DNA of 64,000 nt from Magnetospirillum sulfuroxidans (GCF_018224925.1 NZ_JAGTUF010000007.1:10942-74941), one strand, 5' to 3'. Positions 28,039 through 37,667 are shown, counted from the stretch's first letter. Notes: generated by a model not told the origin, from the sequence alone. Translations and numbers: made by a program.

Positions 28039-29169
28039 TCAGCCCGCCACCAGCAACGCCACCTGTTGACCAGGATGACGTTCCAGACGGCCGGCCAGCT
28101 CTAATTCAAGCAGGACCATGGACACCACGGAAGCAGACAATTGGCATTCGCGGATCAGCAAGTCAACCGCAACCGGCATCGGCCCCAGGCTTTCCAGCAC
28201 CAAGGCGCGCGCGTATGCGAGGCTTTTTTCGTCGTTCACCGTCTCGGGTTGGGCGACAAAATCACCGTGCCGATCCTCGGCCAGCGGACGGCGCAGCAGA
28301 TCAAGAACGACACGGGTGACGTCATCGGCGCTTTCGGTCAGGGTGGCGCCGTGGCGGATCAGATCATTGGGCCCCTGTGCCCGTGGGTCCATGGGATGAC
28401 CGGGCACGGCGAACACTTCGCGGCCTTGTTCGGCGGCCATGCGGGCGGTAATCAGCGAACCCGATTTCAGCGACGCCTCGACCACCACCACCGCCAACGC
28501 CATGCCCGAGACGATGCGGTTGCGGCGGGGGAAGTGGCTGGCCTGGGGCTGGGTTCCCGGCGGCATTTCCGACACGACGCAGCCCATGGCGACGATGTCG
28601 TCGTAAAGCTTCTGGTTTTCCGGCGGATAGACCACCTCGACGCCGCCAGCCACCACCGCCACCGTCCCCGCGGACAAGGATCCTTCATGGGCGGCGGTGT
28701 CGATGCCACGGGCCAGCCCCGAGACCACCCCCAAGCCGGACCGGCCCAGATCAGCGGCCATGCGCCGGGTCAGATTGCGACCATTGATCGAGGCGTTGCG
28801 GGCGCCAACCATGGCGATCATGGATTTGCCCAACAGCGACGGATTGCCACGGGCATAAAGAATCGGCGGCGGGTCGTCGATGGCGGCCAACAGACGCGGA
28901 TAGCCCGGCTCGCACGCCGCCAGCACGGTGCAGCCCAGCTTTGCCGCGGCATCGAGTTCGCGCAAGCCGACATCCTTGGGGCAGACGACGATGGGCCGCG
29001 CCCGCCCGCCGCGTTTGGCCAGCTCTGGCAATTCCGCCAAAGCGCGGGCGGCGGAGCCATAGCGTTCCAGCAGACGAATAAAGGTGCGCGGGCCGACATT
29101 CTCGCTGCGGATCAACCGCAGCCAGTCCAGTCGCTCCGACGCCGAAAGGGTGCGGGTGTCGCCAAACAT
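28039..29169 (-). CDS. dprA: DNA processing protein DprA
   Basis: The 376-residue protein has an N-terminal helical region, the Rossmann-like core with VGARNASINGRNLTRRMA, SGLARGIDTAAHEG and FPRRNRIVSGMA, and a C-terminal winged helix. DprA loads RecA on single-stranded DNA taken up in transformation. I prefer the ATG at 29169; a GTG three codons earlier is too close to the AAGGGA site. topA follows 44 bases later. Confidence 0.95.
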   Translation of the reverse strand: MFGDTRTLSASERLDWLRLIRSENVGPRTFIRLLERYGSAARALAELPELAKRGGRARPIVVCPKDVGLRELDAAAKLGCTVLAACEPGYPRLLAAIDDPPPILYARGNPSLLGKSMIAMVGARNASINGRNLTRRMAADLGRSGLGVVSGLARGIDTAAHEGSLSAGTVAVVAGGVEVVYPPENQKLYDDIVAMGCVVSEMPPGTQPQASHFPRRNRIVSGMALAVVVVEASLKSGSLITARMAAEQGREVFAVPGHPMDPRAQGPNDLIRHGATLTESADDVTRVVLDLLRRPLAEDRHGDFVAQPETVNDEKSLAYARALVLESLGPMPVAVDLLIRECQLSASVVSMVLLELELAGRLERHPGQQVALLVAG

Positions 29170-29212
29170 GGGCGGCACCTTCCCTTATTGCCTGTATACA
29201 GTCAAGACAACT

Positions 29213-30316
29213 CTACCTCAACGCACCCCGTGCGACGATGTGATCGCAGATGGATTCGGTATCCCACGATGATTTTTTGCCCAAGGCGGCTTCGATCTCG
29301 GCCCAGGAATCATCAAAGGCGGAACGGCCCAGATCCCGCAAATGGACAAGAAAATCCCAGGCCGGCGCATCCTTGGAATAGATCCCCAGACGGGCCAATT
29401 CCACATCCGCATGGATGCGGTGGAAATTGATGCGGCGCGGGCCGCGGCCCTTGACCACCAACCCGGCGTCAACCATGCGGTTAACCGTCTCGATGGCGTT
29501 GACCTCGTGCACCATCGAGGCGGAAAAGGTGATTTCGTTCAAGCGGTCGGCAATCTGCCGCGGCGTGCGCGGAACCCCTTCGCGGTGCAACGGGTTGACG
29601 CTGATCAACACCAGATCGTCGCATTCCGCCCCGCGCACCCGCTGCAACAGCGGCGATAGCGGCGGATTGCCCATATAGCCGCCATCCCAGTAATGCCGGT
29701 GGTCGATCTCGACACTGTTCAGCGCCGTCGGCACACATGCCGATGCCTTCAACGCATTGGGCGAGACCGCGCCATCGACGAAGATTTGACGGCGGCATTC
29801 CTGCACATCGGTGGCCGCCACCAGCACGGTCGGAACTTGGGCGACCGGGGTGGCCAAGATGGCCGGCAAATGCGGGAAAACATCCCGCAAGACACTGTTC
29901 AGATAAGTCCCGATACTGGCGTCGGCGGGGGCCACCCCCACCGACGTCATGTCGGCCCAGCGCGCCGCCGGGCTGTCGTCGATGTTCCAGCCCAGCGACA
30001 GACCGATGGTGGCGACAAAGGGATTGCCGCCCCAAAAAGCAGCCCGGGCGATGGTCGCCCACAATTCCTCGATCTTGGTTTGCGCCGCCTTGGCCATGCG
30101 CTTGTTCCGCGCCGTCGCCGGCCCCGACAGCTCGGCCCCCTCGCGCAGGCCATAGGCCAAGGCGGTGGCGTTCAACGCCCCCGATGACGCCCCTGATACG
30201 CCGGAAATCTCGATCTTTCCCGCCGCCACCTGATCCAGCAGACGATCCAGCACTCCCCAGGTGAAGGCGGCATGCACCCCCCCGCCCTGCAACGCCAGCG
30301 CGATTTTCTTAGCCAT
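29213..30316 (-). CDS. Patatin-like phospholipase
   Basis: The 367-residue protein opens MAKKIALALQGGGVHAAF, the oxyanion glycine loop. It has the nucleophile elbow GASSG (Ser44) and the catalytic Asp in YWDGGYMGNPPL. Patatin enzymes hydrolyse acyl groups of lipids with a Ser-Asp dyad. The C-terminal part (RRINFHRIHADVEL) resembles the DUF3734 extension seen in patatin proteins of polyhydroxybutyrate-producing bacteria. The ATG at 30316 has GGGAGG upstream. It lies 43 bases from the dprA start on the same strand. A role in storage-lipid or membrane turnover is inferred. Confidence 0.88.
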   Translation of the reverse strand: MAKKIALALQGGGVHAAFTWGVLDRLLDQVAAGKIEISGVSGASSGALNATALAYGLREGAELSGPATARNKRMAKAAQTKIEELWATIARAAFWGGNPFVATIGLSLGWNIDDSPAARWADMTSVGVAPADASIGTYLNSVLRDVFPHLPAILATPVAQVPTVLVAATDVQECRRQIFVDGAVSPNALKASACVPTALNSVEIDHRHYWDGGYMGNPPLSPLLQRVRGAECDDLVLISVNPLHREGVPRTPRQIADRLNEITFSASMVHEVNAIETVNRMVDAGLVVKGRGPRRINFHRIHADVELARLGIYSKDAPAWDFLVHLRDLGRSAFDDSWAEIEAALGKKSSWDTESICDHIVARGALR

Positions 30317-30447
30317 GGTCGGCCTCCCGGTTTTCTTGTTTATAGCCAAAGCCTACGCCCATCGACCGAGCCGGGCAATCGAGGCCATGGACAAAACGCC
30401 ATGGCGGTTTATTCTTTGATTTACCGAGGATTGTCTGGGGAACAGCA

Positions 30448-30834
30448 ATGAGCGTGCCGGAGCGCAGAACCTTCGCCAAGGGCGCCGTCATCTTCAAGGA
30501 AGGTGAGAACGGCCGCGAAGCTTACATGCTGCAAAAAGGCAAGGTCCGCATCTTCAAGACGGTGGCCGGCCGCCGCATCACCATCGGCGTCGTCCAGCCC
30601 GGCCAAGTGTTCGGCGAACTGGCCTTGCTGGATAACGGCAGCCGCATGGGCGCCGCCGTGGCCGAAGAAGACATCACCTGCCTGACCATGTCCAAGGCCA
30701 GCATCGACCACATGATGAACGAAGCCCCCAACGGCTTGGCCACCTTGGTGCTGTCGCTGCTGGGCACCGTGCGGGCCATGGGCGACGACCTGGCCCAGGC
30801 GCGGGCCGAACTGGAAGAACACCGCCGGACCTAA
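30448..30834 (+). CDS. Stand-alone cyclic-nucleotide-binding domain protein
   Basis: The 128-residue protein is essentially one cNMP-binding beta-roll (GAVIFKEGENGREAYMLQKGKVRI, then VFGELALLDNGSRMG). It has no DNA-binding helix-turn-helix. The family phosphate-binding cassette is present as FGELALLDNGSR, which lacks the usual Arg-x-Ala at the end. Ligand binding is therefore uncertain. It may act as an adaptor or sensor. It is divergent from the patatin gene and followed closely by the HPP gene. Confidence 0.85.
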   Translation: MSVPERRTFAKGAVIFKEGENGREAYMLQKGKVRIFKTVAGRRITIGVVQPGQVFGELALLDNGSRMGAAVAEEDITCLTMSKASIDHMMNEAPNGLATLVLSLLGTVRAMGDDLAQARAELEEHRRT

Positions 30835-30870
30835 AGGATATAAACTTCGGCGTCGTTGCTTTGCCCGCCC

Positions 30871-30899
30871 AATATTGTGTATCTGAAATGCACAATATT
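30871..30899. promoter_or_regulatory. Perfect 9-bp palindrome before the HPP gene, possible operator
   Basis: AATATTGTG, eleven bases, CACAATATT. The repeat is perfect and its centre lies 30 bases before the proposed TTG start. It is AT-rich against a GC-rich background, as many operators are. In RNA the same repeat would form a hairpin that hides the upstream ATG at 30888. The binding factor is unknown. Confidence 0.5.
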
Positions 30900-30914
30900 T
30901 TCGGGGAGCCGCAT

Positions 30915-31421
30915 TTGCGCCGTTTCTTCCGCCGACACCAACCCGCCCCCTGCCGCCTCACTCCGTGGAAAGCGGCCTTGGGCGGGGTGGCGACCATCGC
31001 GCTTTGCGCCCTGCTGGCTCAGTGGGCGGGCAATGCCATGCTGATCGCGCCGCTGGCAGCCACCGCCGTGCTGGTCTTCGCCGCCCATGACAGCCCGATG
31101 GCGCAGCCGGCCAATGTCATCGGCGGCCATCTGCTTTCGACGGCGACGGCCCTGGTGGTGGCGGAATTCCTGCCGCCGACCTGGTGGGCCATGGCTTTGG
31201 CCGTCGGTCTGTCCATCGCCCTGATGTCGGCCACCCGCCTGACCCATCCGCCGGCCGGAGCCGATGCCCTGGCGGTCACCGCCTTGCATCCCGGCTGGTC
31301 CTATTTGCTGTTTCCCATCCTGACCGGGGCGGTCCTGGTGGTCGCCGCCGCCATCGTGCTGCACCGTCTGGTGCCGCCACGCCGAGCCTATCCGCTGCCG
31401 ATCGAAGAAAGCGGCGGCTGA
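30915..31421 (+). CDS. HPP-family membrane protein
   Basis: The protein (168 residues from the TTG at 30915) has four hydrophobic segments and the signature THPPAGADAL that names the HPP family. A plant HPP protein transports nitrite in chloroplasts; the role in bacteria is not settled. The start is unclear. A TTG at 30915 has a strong GGGGAG six bases upstream. The ATG at 30888 would give 177 residues but lacks a ribosome site and sits inside a perfect palindrome. The gene is 80 bases after the cNMP-binding gene. Confidence 0.85.
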   Translation: MRRFFRRHQPAPCRLTPWKAALGGVATIALCALLAQWAGNAMLIAPLAATAVLVFAAHDSPMAQPANVIGGHLLSTATALVVAEFLPPTWWAMALAVGLSIALMSATRLTHPPAGADALAVTALHPGWSYLLFPILTGAVLVVAAAIVLHRLVPPRRAYPLPIEESGG

Positions 31422-31472
31422 CGGTTTTTCCCAGCTTGCACCGGATTGGCCGTTCATGCCTTCATTTCGGCC

Positions 31473-32411
31473 ATGCTGACCATCCTGACCGCCATCATTC
31501 CCAATTTCTTGTTGATCATGCTCGGCTGGGGCATGCGCAGCCGTCACTGGCTCGACATTTCGTTTTGGGGACAAGCCGAGCGGCTGACCTATTACCTGCT
31601 GCTGCCGGCCTTGCTGATCACCAATCTGGCCGAAGCCCGGCTTGACGGCTTGCCGGTGGCGGCCATCGCCGCCGCCCAAGGCTTGGCCATCCTTGCCGTC
31701 CTTGGCCTGATCGCCCTGCCGTTGCGGCGGTTCTGGCCGCGCCTGGCCACCGACGGCCCGGCCTTTACCTCGCTCATCCAGGGCTCGGTGCGGCCCAACA
31801 CCTATATCGCCTTCGCCGTCGCCGCCGCCCTGTGGGGGCCGTCGGGGGTAACCGTCGCCGCCGTTTCCGCCGCCTTGGTGGTGCCGCTGGTCAATCTGCT
31901 CTGTGTCACCGCCCTGATCCAATGGGGCCAAGGCGACGGCCGGCGCGGATTCGGCCCGACGCTGGCCGCCATCGTCAAGAACCCGCTGATCCTGGCCTGT
32001 CTGCTGGGCGCGGCCTTGAACCTCAGCGGTATCGGCTTGCCGCCGATGATCGGACCGATGTTGAAGATCATGGCCCAAGCGTCACTGGCCCTGGGGCTGC
32101 TTTGCGTTGGCGCCGGGCTGGATCTGGGGGCAATTCGCGGGGCCGGCATGGTGGTCGCCACCACCTTGACCATCAAGCTGCTGGCTTTGCCGTCGGCGGT
32201 GGCCGGCTTGGGCTGGCTGTTTGGCCTGCGCGGGGTGCAATTGGCCGCCGCCATCGTCTATGCCGCCGTACCGGTGGCCACCAACGCCTATGTGCTGGCC
32301 CGCCAGTTGGGCGGCGATTACCGGCTGGCGGCGGCGATCATCACCGCCTCGACCCTGGCGGCAGCGGCAACCCTGCCGGTGGCGGCGATCGTGATCGCTC
32401 GCTTGCCCTGA
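31473..32411 (+). CDS. AEC-family carrier (auxin efflux carrier type)
   Basis: The 312-residue protein has about ten membrane segments in the two-repeat AEC layout, with IIPNFLLIMLGWGMR at the start and VPVATNAYVLARQLGGD near the end. Bacterial AEC members carry dicarboxylates, lactate or similar acids. The ATG at 31473 is the first good methionine; a TTG at 31446 would add nine residues. It follows the HPP gene by 51 bases and precedes rnr by 26 bases on the same strand. The substrate is unknown. Confidence 0.88.
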   Translation: MLTILTAIIPNFLLIMLGWGMRSRHWLDISFWGQAERLTYYLLLPALLITNLAEARLDGLPVAAIAAAQGLAILAVLGLIALPLRRFWPRLATDGPAFTSLIQGSVRPNTYIAFAVAAALWGPSGVTVAAVSAALVVPLVNLLCVTALIQWGQGDGRRGFGPTLAAIVKNPLILACLLGAALNLSGIGLPPMIGPMLKIMAQASLALGLLCVGAGLDLGAIRGAGMVVATTLTIKLLALPSAVAGLGWLFGLRGVQLAAAIVYAAVPVATNAYVLARQLGGDYRLAAAIITASTLAAAATLPVAAIVIARLP

Positions 32412-32437
32412 ACCGGCGGCGGGGGTACCGTCTGCTC

Positions 32438-34654
32438 ATGACTCAGCCCAAACGCCCCAAGATCAAACCCATCCCCTCGAAACAACAGGTGTTGGACTTC
32501 ATCCGCTCGCAGCCCGGCCATGTGGGCAAGCGCGAACTGGCCCGCGCCTTTAATCTGCACGGCGCCGACAAGATCATGCTCAAGGCCATCCTCAAGGAGC
32601 TGGAAAGCGAAGGCAACGTGCAGCGCGGCGCCAAAAAGCGCTTCGCGCAACCCGGCGCCCTGCCCGATGTCTCGGTGGTGGAAATCACCGGCGCCGACAC
32701 CGATGGCGAATTGCTGGCCCGATTGGTGGCCTGGGACCAAGACGGCCGGCCGCCCCGCGTTTATATGGCGCCGTGGCGCAAGGGCGAGCTGACGGTGGGC
32801 GTCGGCGACAAGGTGCTGGCCAAGCTGCGCCGCATCCGCAACGATGCCTACGAAGCCAAGCCCATCCGCATCGTCGGCGATGCCCGCGCCCGCGTCCTGG
32901 GGGTCTTGGAAATCATGCCCGACGGTTCGGGCCGCATTCACCCGACGTCGCGCAAGGAACGCTCTGATTACATCGTTCCCAAAGGCGAAACCGCCGAGGC
33001 CTTATCGGGCGAACTGGTGCTGGGCGATCTGCTGCCCGGCCGCCTGTACGGCCTGCGTCAGGTCACCATCAAGGAACGTCTGGGCCGCATGGGCGCGCCC
33101 AAATCGGTATCGTTGGTGGCCATTCACGCCAATGACATTCCGTTCGAATTCCCCGCCGACGCGCTGACCCAGGCCAAGCAGGCCGGCGCCGCCGCCTTGG
33201 ACCACCGCGTCGATTTGCGCGACGTGCCCCTGGTCACCATCGACGGCGAGGACGCCCGTGACTTCGACGACGCGGTGTGGGCCGAACCCGACAACGATCC
33301 CAACAATGCCGGCGGCTGGCATTGCATGGTCGCCATCGCCGACGTGTCGTGGTACGTCCGTCCCGGCGACGCCCTGGACAAGGAAGCGTTCAAGCGCGGC
33401 AATTCGGTCTATTTCCCCGACCGTGTCGTTCCCATGCTGCCCGAGGAATTGTCCAACGGCTGGTGTTCCTTGCGCCCGAACGAAGATCGCGGCTGTCTGG
33501 TCGCCCGTTTCTGGCTGGACAAGGACGGCAACAAGCTGCGTCACAAATTCCTGCGCGCCATGATGCGTTCGGCTGCCCGGCTGACCTATGCCCAGGTGCA
33601 AAAGGCCCGCGACGGCCAACCCGAGGCCTTGACCGCCCCCTTGACCGAAACGGTGATCGCCCCGCTTTACCAGGCATGGACCGCCCTGCAAGACGCGCGC
33701 AAGCGTCGGGGCGTGCTGGAACTGGACCTGCCCGAGCGTAAGGTCGATATCGCCGAGGACGGCCGCGTGCTGGGCATCAAGGTGCGGGAACGCTTCGACA
33801 GCCACCGGTTGATCGAGGATTTCATGATCCAGGCCAATGTCTGCGCCGCCGAGGAGCTGGAACACCTGCACAAGCCGTGCATGTACCGCATCCACGATCA
33901 ACCCAGCTTGGAAAAGCTGGACGGATTGCGGGAATTCCTGCGTTCCCTGGATCTGTCGTTGCCCAAGGGCCAGGCCTTGCGCCCGGCCCAGCTCAACCAG
34001 ATCCTGGAAAAAGTCAAAGGCAGCGCCCACGAGGTGCTGGTCAACGAAGTGATGCTGCGCTCGCAGGCGCAAGCCGTCTATTCACCGGAAAATATCGGCC
34101 ATTTCGGCCTGGGATTGGCCCGTTACGCTCATTTCACCTCGCCCATCCGCCGGTATGCCGATTTGCTGGTGCACCGCGCCCTGGTGTCGGGGCTCAAGCT
34201 CGGTGATGGCGGCCTGCCGCCTGATTGTCTGCCGCAATTCCCCGAATGGGGCGAACATATCTCGATCACCGAACGCCGGGCGGCGGTGGCCGAACGCGAG
34301 GCGGTGGATCGCTACGTCACCGCCTTCCTGGCCGACCGGGTCGGCGCCAGCTTCGCCGCCAAGGTTTCGGGCGTCACCCGCTTCGGCCTGTTCGTCACCC
34401 TCAGCGATACCGGCGCCGACGGCATCATCCCCATCGGCACCCTGCCCGAGGATTATTACGTCCATGACGAAGTCCACCATTGTCTGGTCGGCAAGCGCAC
34501 ACGCAAGACCTTCCAGCTTGGCCAGATGCTTCAGGTGGTGCTGCACGAAGCCAATGCGCTGACCGGGTCCATGGTCTTTCAACTGGAAGGCTCCGCCCCC
34601 AGGACCGGGGCGCCGCCGCGCCGACCGCCGCCGCGCCACAAGGGACGTCATTAG
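32438..34654 (+). CDS. rnr: Ribonuclease R
   Basis: The 738-residue exoribonuclease has an N-terminal winged helix, cold-shock domains, the RNB catalytic domain with DGEDARDFDDAVW (acidic metal ligands) and HFTSPIRRYADL, an S1 domain near the end (VTRFGLFVTLSDTGADG), and a basic proline-rich tail. It degrades structured RNA from the 3' end and supports trans-translation. The ATG at 32438 is the conserved start. In many relatives rnr follows topA on the same strand; here it faces away from it. Confidence 0.97.
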   Translation: MTQPKRPKIKPIPSKQQVLDFIRSQPGHVGKRELARAFNLHGADKIMLKAILKELESEGNVQRGAKKRFAQPGALPDVSVVEITGADTDGELLARLVAWDQDGRPPRVYMAPWRKGELTVGVGDKVLAKLRRIRNDAYEAKPIRIVGDARARVLGVLEIMPDGSGRIHPTSRKERSDYIVPKGETAEALSGELVLGDLLPGRLYGLRQVTIKERLGRMGAPKSVSLVAIHANDIPFEFPADALTQAKQAGAAALDHRVDLRDVPLVTIDGEDARDFDDAVWAEPDNDPNNAGGWHCMVAIADVSWYVRPGDALDKEAFKRGNSVYFPDRVVPMLPEELSNGWCSLRPNEDRGCLVARFWLDKDGNKLRHKFLRAMMRSAARLTYAQVQKARDGQPEALTAPLTETVIAPLYQAWTALQDARKRRGVLELDLPERKVDIAEDGRVLGIKVRERFDSHRLIEDFMIQANVCAAEELEHLHKPCMYRIHDQPSLEKLDGLREFLRSLDLSLPKGQALRPAQLNQILEKVKGSAHEVLVNEVMLRSQAQAVYSPENIGHFGLGLARYAHFTSPIRRYADLLVHRALVSGLKLGDGGLPPDCLPQFPEWGEHISITERRAAVAEREAVDRYVTAFLADRVGASFAAKVSGVTRFGLFVTLSDTGADGIIPIGTLPEDYYVHDEVHHCLVGKRTRKTFQLGQMLQVVLHEANALTGSMVFQLEGSAPRTGAPPRRPPPRHKGRH

Positions 34655-34730
34655 CGGGCCATTAGAAAATTGTGTACGGCAAGGGCATCCGGTCGCATAT
34701 TAGGGATGTTTTCTACGGGAGGCCCCCTGG

Positions 34731-36344
34731 GTGCGCGATAACCGAGTCGTCGGCTGGATCGTCACGGCATCGCTGCTGATGGTGGGGGCGACTGCGCCTG
34801 TCATCCCCGGAATCGGCGGCCATGGCGCCCCTTATGATACCGTCGAGGCGGAACGGACCTTCGAATTCGGCTATCGCGCCATATTGGACCGCACGCTCGA
34901 CGCCACCACCGCTGGAACCACCGCCTTAGAGGGGCTGCGGGGTCTGAGCAATATTGATCCCAATATCGCCCTGACCCAGTTGGACGGCAAATTGCTGCTT
35001 AATTCCGCCAGCAATCTGGTGGCGGAATACCCGCTGCCCGATGAAACCGATGTGCGCGGCTGGGCGCGGTTGACGGTCACCGTCGCCCTGGATGCCCGCG
35101 GCCTGTCGGAAAGCCTGCGCGATGCCGACCCCGAACGCATCTACGAAGCGGTTTTCGACGCCACCCTGGCCCGTCTGGATCTGTTTTCGCGTTATTCCGG
35201 CGCCCGCGAAGCGCGCGAATTACGGGCCAACCGTAACGGCTTCGGCGGCATCGGCATTCGCTTCGAACTGGCCGACGGCGATATTCGCATCACCGAGGTC
35301 ATGACCGATTCGCCGGCCGGCAAGGCTGAATTGCAGGTGGGCGACCTGTTGACCCATGTGGATGGCCAGCCCATTTCCGGCCTGTCGCGGGACGAATTGT
35401 CGCGCCGGCTGCGCGGACCGGTGGACAGCCGCATCAGCATCGGAATCCGCCGCGGCTATAAGCCGATGGATCTGGCGCTGCGGCGCGATCTGATCGTCCC
35501 GGAAACGGTGACCTCGTCCTTTCAAGACGGCATCGCCACCTTCCGCCTGAGCGGTTTCAACAAATCCACCGCCGACACCTTGCGCCGCGACCTTTTGAGC
35601 CTGCGCCAAACCCATGGCGAGGCGCTGAGCGGCATCATCTTGGACATGCGCGGCAATCCCGGCGGCTTTCTTGATCAAGCGGTCGACGTCGCCGATTTGT
35701 TCATCAGCGACGGCCCGATCATCGCCACCCGGGGCCGCCATCCCTTGTCCAATCAATCCTATGACGCCCGGCCCGGCGATATCGGCGAGGATCTGGCCGT
35801 TGCCGTGCTGATGGACGGCAAAGCCGCCTCGGCCGCTGAAATCGTCGCGGCGGCGTTGCAGGATTCCGGCCACGCGGTGGTCATCGGCACCACCTCTTAC
35901 GGCAAGGGCACGGTGCAAAGCCTGATCGAATTGCCCAATCAGGGCGAGTTGCACCTGACCTGGTCGCGGTTCCACGCCCCCACCGGCTATCCCCTGCATG
36001 GATTGGGGGTTCTGCCCAATATCTGTACCGCCGGCAACGCCACCGACGCCACGGGCTTGGTCCATGCCGCCGCCACCCCGGTCAGCGGGGCGACGGTGGC
36101 GGCGCAACTGGCGCAATGGCGCCACAGCCAAATCGAAGACACCGTCCTGCGCGGCCACCTGCGCAGCCTGTGCCAACCGGAAGCCCACGGCGAAAACGAC
36201 AAGGACATGACGGTGGCCCGTCTCTTGATTTCCGATCCGGTGCTGTTTGGCTCGGCTTTGGCCATCTCGGCCCCCACAGGCCCATCCGCAGCCCAAATCC
36301 CCCCCACCGAACGCCCAGCCGCCACAGGAGCACGAGGAAATTGA
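34731..36344 (+). CDS. S41 carboxyl-terminal processing peptidase with PDZ domain
   Basis: The 537-residue protein starts at a GTG (34731) with GGGAGG upstream. A signal sequence or anchor (VVGWIVTASLLMVGATAP) is followed by a helical region, a PDZ domain (GIGIRFELADGDIRI to VDGQPISG) and the S41 core. The catalytic Ser367 is in KAASAAEIV and Lys392 in SYGKGTVQ, the family spacing of 25. Such proteases trim C-termini of periplasmic proteins. Its stop overlaps the start of the diguanylate cyclase gene, linking the two. Confidence 0.92.
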   Translation: MRDNRVVGWIVTASLLMVGATAPVIPGIGGHGAPYDTVEAERTFEFGYRAILDRTLDATTAGTTALEGLRGLSNIDPNIALTQLDGKLLLNSASNLVAEYPLPDETDVRGWARLTVTVALDARGLSESLRDADPERIYEAVFDATLARLDLFSRYSGAREARELRANRNGFGGIGIRFELADGDIRITEVMTDSPAGKAELQVGDLLTHVDGQPISGLSRDELSRRLRGPVDSRISIGIRRGYKPMDLALRRDLIVPETVTSSFQDGIATFRLSGFNKSTADTLRRDLLSLRQTHGEALSGIILDMRGNPGGFLDQAVDVADLFISDGPIIATRGRHPLSNQSYDARPGDIGEDLAVAVLMDGKAASAAEIVAAALQDSGHAVVIGTTSYGKGTVQSLIELPNQGELHLTWSRFHAPTGYPLHGLGVLPNICTAGNATDATGLVHAAATPVSGATVAAQLAQWRHSQIEDTVLRGHLRSLCQPEAHGENDKDMTVARLLISDPVLFGSALAISAPTGPSAAQIPPTERPAATGARGN

Positions 36345-37402
36345 TCCGGCCATCATTGGCGACGCATTCGCACGCTTTGCGGATCGACCTGGAAAGCGTC
36401 ATGGAATCGGTGGTGCGCATCACCGAACAACGCACCCGCGAAAATCTCGAGCAATGTCTGGTCACCACCTTGCTGGAACTGACCAACCTTCACCGCGTCG
36501 CCATCTTGCACCCCTTGATGCGCGGCGACGGATTGCATGTGGAATTCCTTGCCGCCGCCGAACAGGGCAAGGGGCTGCTGCCCGAGCGTGAAAGCGCGCT
36601 TTTGGAACAAGACCATCTGGTCGCCGAATCCTGGGCCCTGGCCGAAGAAACCCGGCAAGCCGGCGCCGACGGGCTGGTCCGCATGTGCCTGCCCATCGCA
36701 AGCCAACGCGATGAAATATCGGCCTTCCTGTGTATCGACACCAGCACCGACCCCGCCCCGGTCCTGGGACTAGTGCGCGGCTTCGCCGCCATCTACCGCA
36801 ACTTCCTCGGCATCTTGCGCGAAGCCGAGCGCGACACCCTGACCGGCCTTAAGAACCGCAAGACCTTCGACGAGAAAATCGGCCGGATCATCGCCCATTC
36901 CCATACCTTGGCTCAATTGGTTCCCCAGGAACGCCGCCAGCACGAAGCCGGCGAGCAGCACTGGCTGGGCATGCTCGATATCGATCATTTCAAGCGGGTC
37001 AACGACACGTTCGGCCACGTCTTCGGTGACGAGGTGCTGTTGCTGTTCGCGGCAATGATGCGCAAAATCTTTCGTTCCGACGATCTGTTGTTTCGTTTCG
37101 GCGGCGAGGAATTCGTCGTCGTCCTGGCCCCGACCACCGCCGATCACGCCCGCCAAGCGTTCGAACGTTTCCGAGCCATGGTCGAAGCCTTCGCCTTTCC
37201 CCAGGTCGGCCAGGTCACCGTCAGCATCGGCTTTGTCGCCGTCAAGCCGGGCGATATCGCCTCGGCGGTGATCGGCCAAGCCGATGAGGCCCTGTATTGG
37301 GCCAAGCGCAATGGCCGCAACCAGATCCATATGTACGAGGATCTGTTGCGCGACGGCCATCTGACCGCCCATACCGAAGAAGGGGCGATCGAACTGTTTT
37401 AA
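36341..37402 (+). CDS. Diguanylate cyclase with N-terminal GAF-like region
   Basis: The protein (353 residues from the TTG at 36341) has a GAF-like first half and a GGDEF domain in the second half. The active-site motif is GGEEF (about residues 254-258), with the product-inhibition site RSDD five residues before it. It should make cyclic di-GMP. The TTG start overlaps the protease stop (TTGA) and has GGAG upstream. An ATG at 36401 with GGAAAG is the alternative and gives 333 residues. The coupling to a periplasmic protease gene is unusual. Confidence 0.9.
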   Translation: MIRPSLATHSHALRIDLESVMESVVRITEQRTRENLEQCLVTTLLELTNLHRVAILHPLMRGDGLHVEFLAAAEQGKGLLPERESALLEQDHLVAESWALAEETRQAGADGLVRMCLPIASQRDEISAFLCIDTSTDPAPVLGLVRGFAAIYRNFLGILREAERDTLTGLKNRKTFDEKIGRIIAHSHTLAQLVPQERRQHEAGEQHWLGMLDIDHFKRVNDTFGHVFGDEVLLLFAAMMRKIFRSDDLLFRFGGEEFVVVLAPTTADHARQAFERFRAMVEAFAFPQVGQVTVSIGFVAVKPGDIASAVIGQADEALYWAKRNGRNQIHMYEDLLRDGHLTAHTEEGAIELF

Positions 37403-37422
37403 GCCGATTCGACAAGAAGCCC

Positions 37423-37450
37423 TTGACACCCCGGCCAGGATCAGTATCTT
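37423..37450 (+). promoter_or_regulatory. rpmG promoter
   Basis: TTGACA at 37423-37428 and TATCTT at 37445-37450 with a 16-base spacer, a near-consensus sigma-70 promoter about 50 bases before rpmG. Confidence 0.72.
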
Positions 37451-37499
37451 TCGCCGCCTACAGTTTCGCATAAGCACTAACGATTTCGGGATTTTCGCC

Positions 37500-37667
37500 A
37501 TGGCCAAGCCTGCCACCATCCTCATCAAGCTGGTTAGCTCCGCCGGTACCGGCTTTTTCTACGTGGCGAAGAAAAACCCGCGTAAGACCACGGAAAAGCT
37601 CAAGTTCCGCAAGTACGATCCCGTCGTGCGCAAGCACGTCGAGTTCAACGAATCGAAGATCAAGTAA
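37500..37667 (+). CDS. rpmG: Ribosomal protein L33
   Basis: The 55-residue basic protein begins [20 protein letters not shown] and ends VEFNESKIK, full length for the L33 of the cysteine-free type (no zinc ligands). It is a component of the 50S subunit near the E site. It has its own strong promoter and terminator, so it is a single-gene transcript. Confidence 0.97.
   Translation: MAKPATILIKLVSSAGTGFFYVAKKNPRKTTEKLKFRKYDPVVRKHVEFNESKIK

Noticed and set aside
25943-28069. Long rightward open frame (708 codons) opposite topA
   Set aside because: It is antisense to a clear topoisomerase I. Long antisense frames are common in GC-rich genes; the peptide is His/Gln/Gly-rich without a domain.
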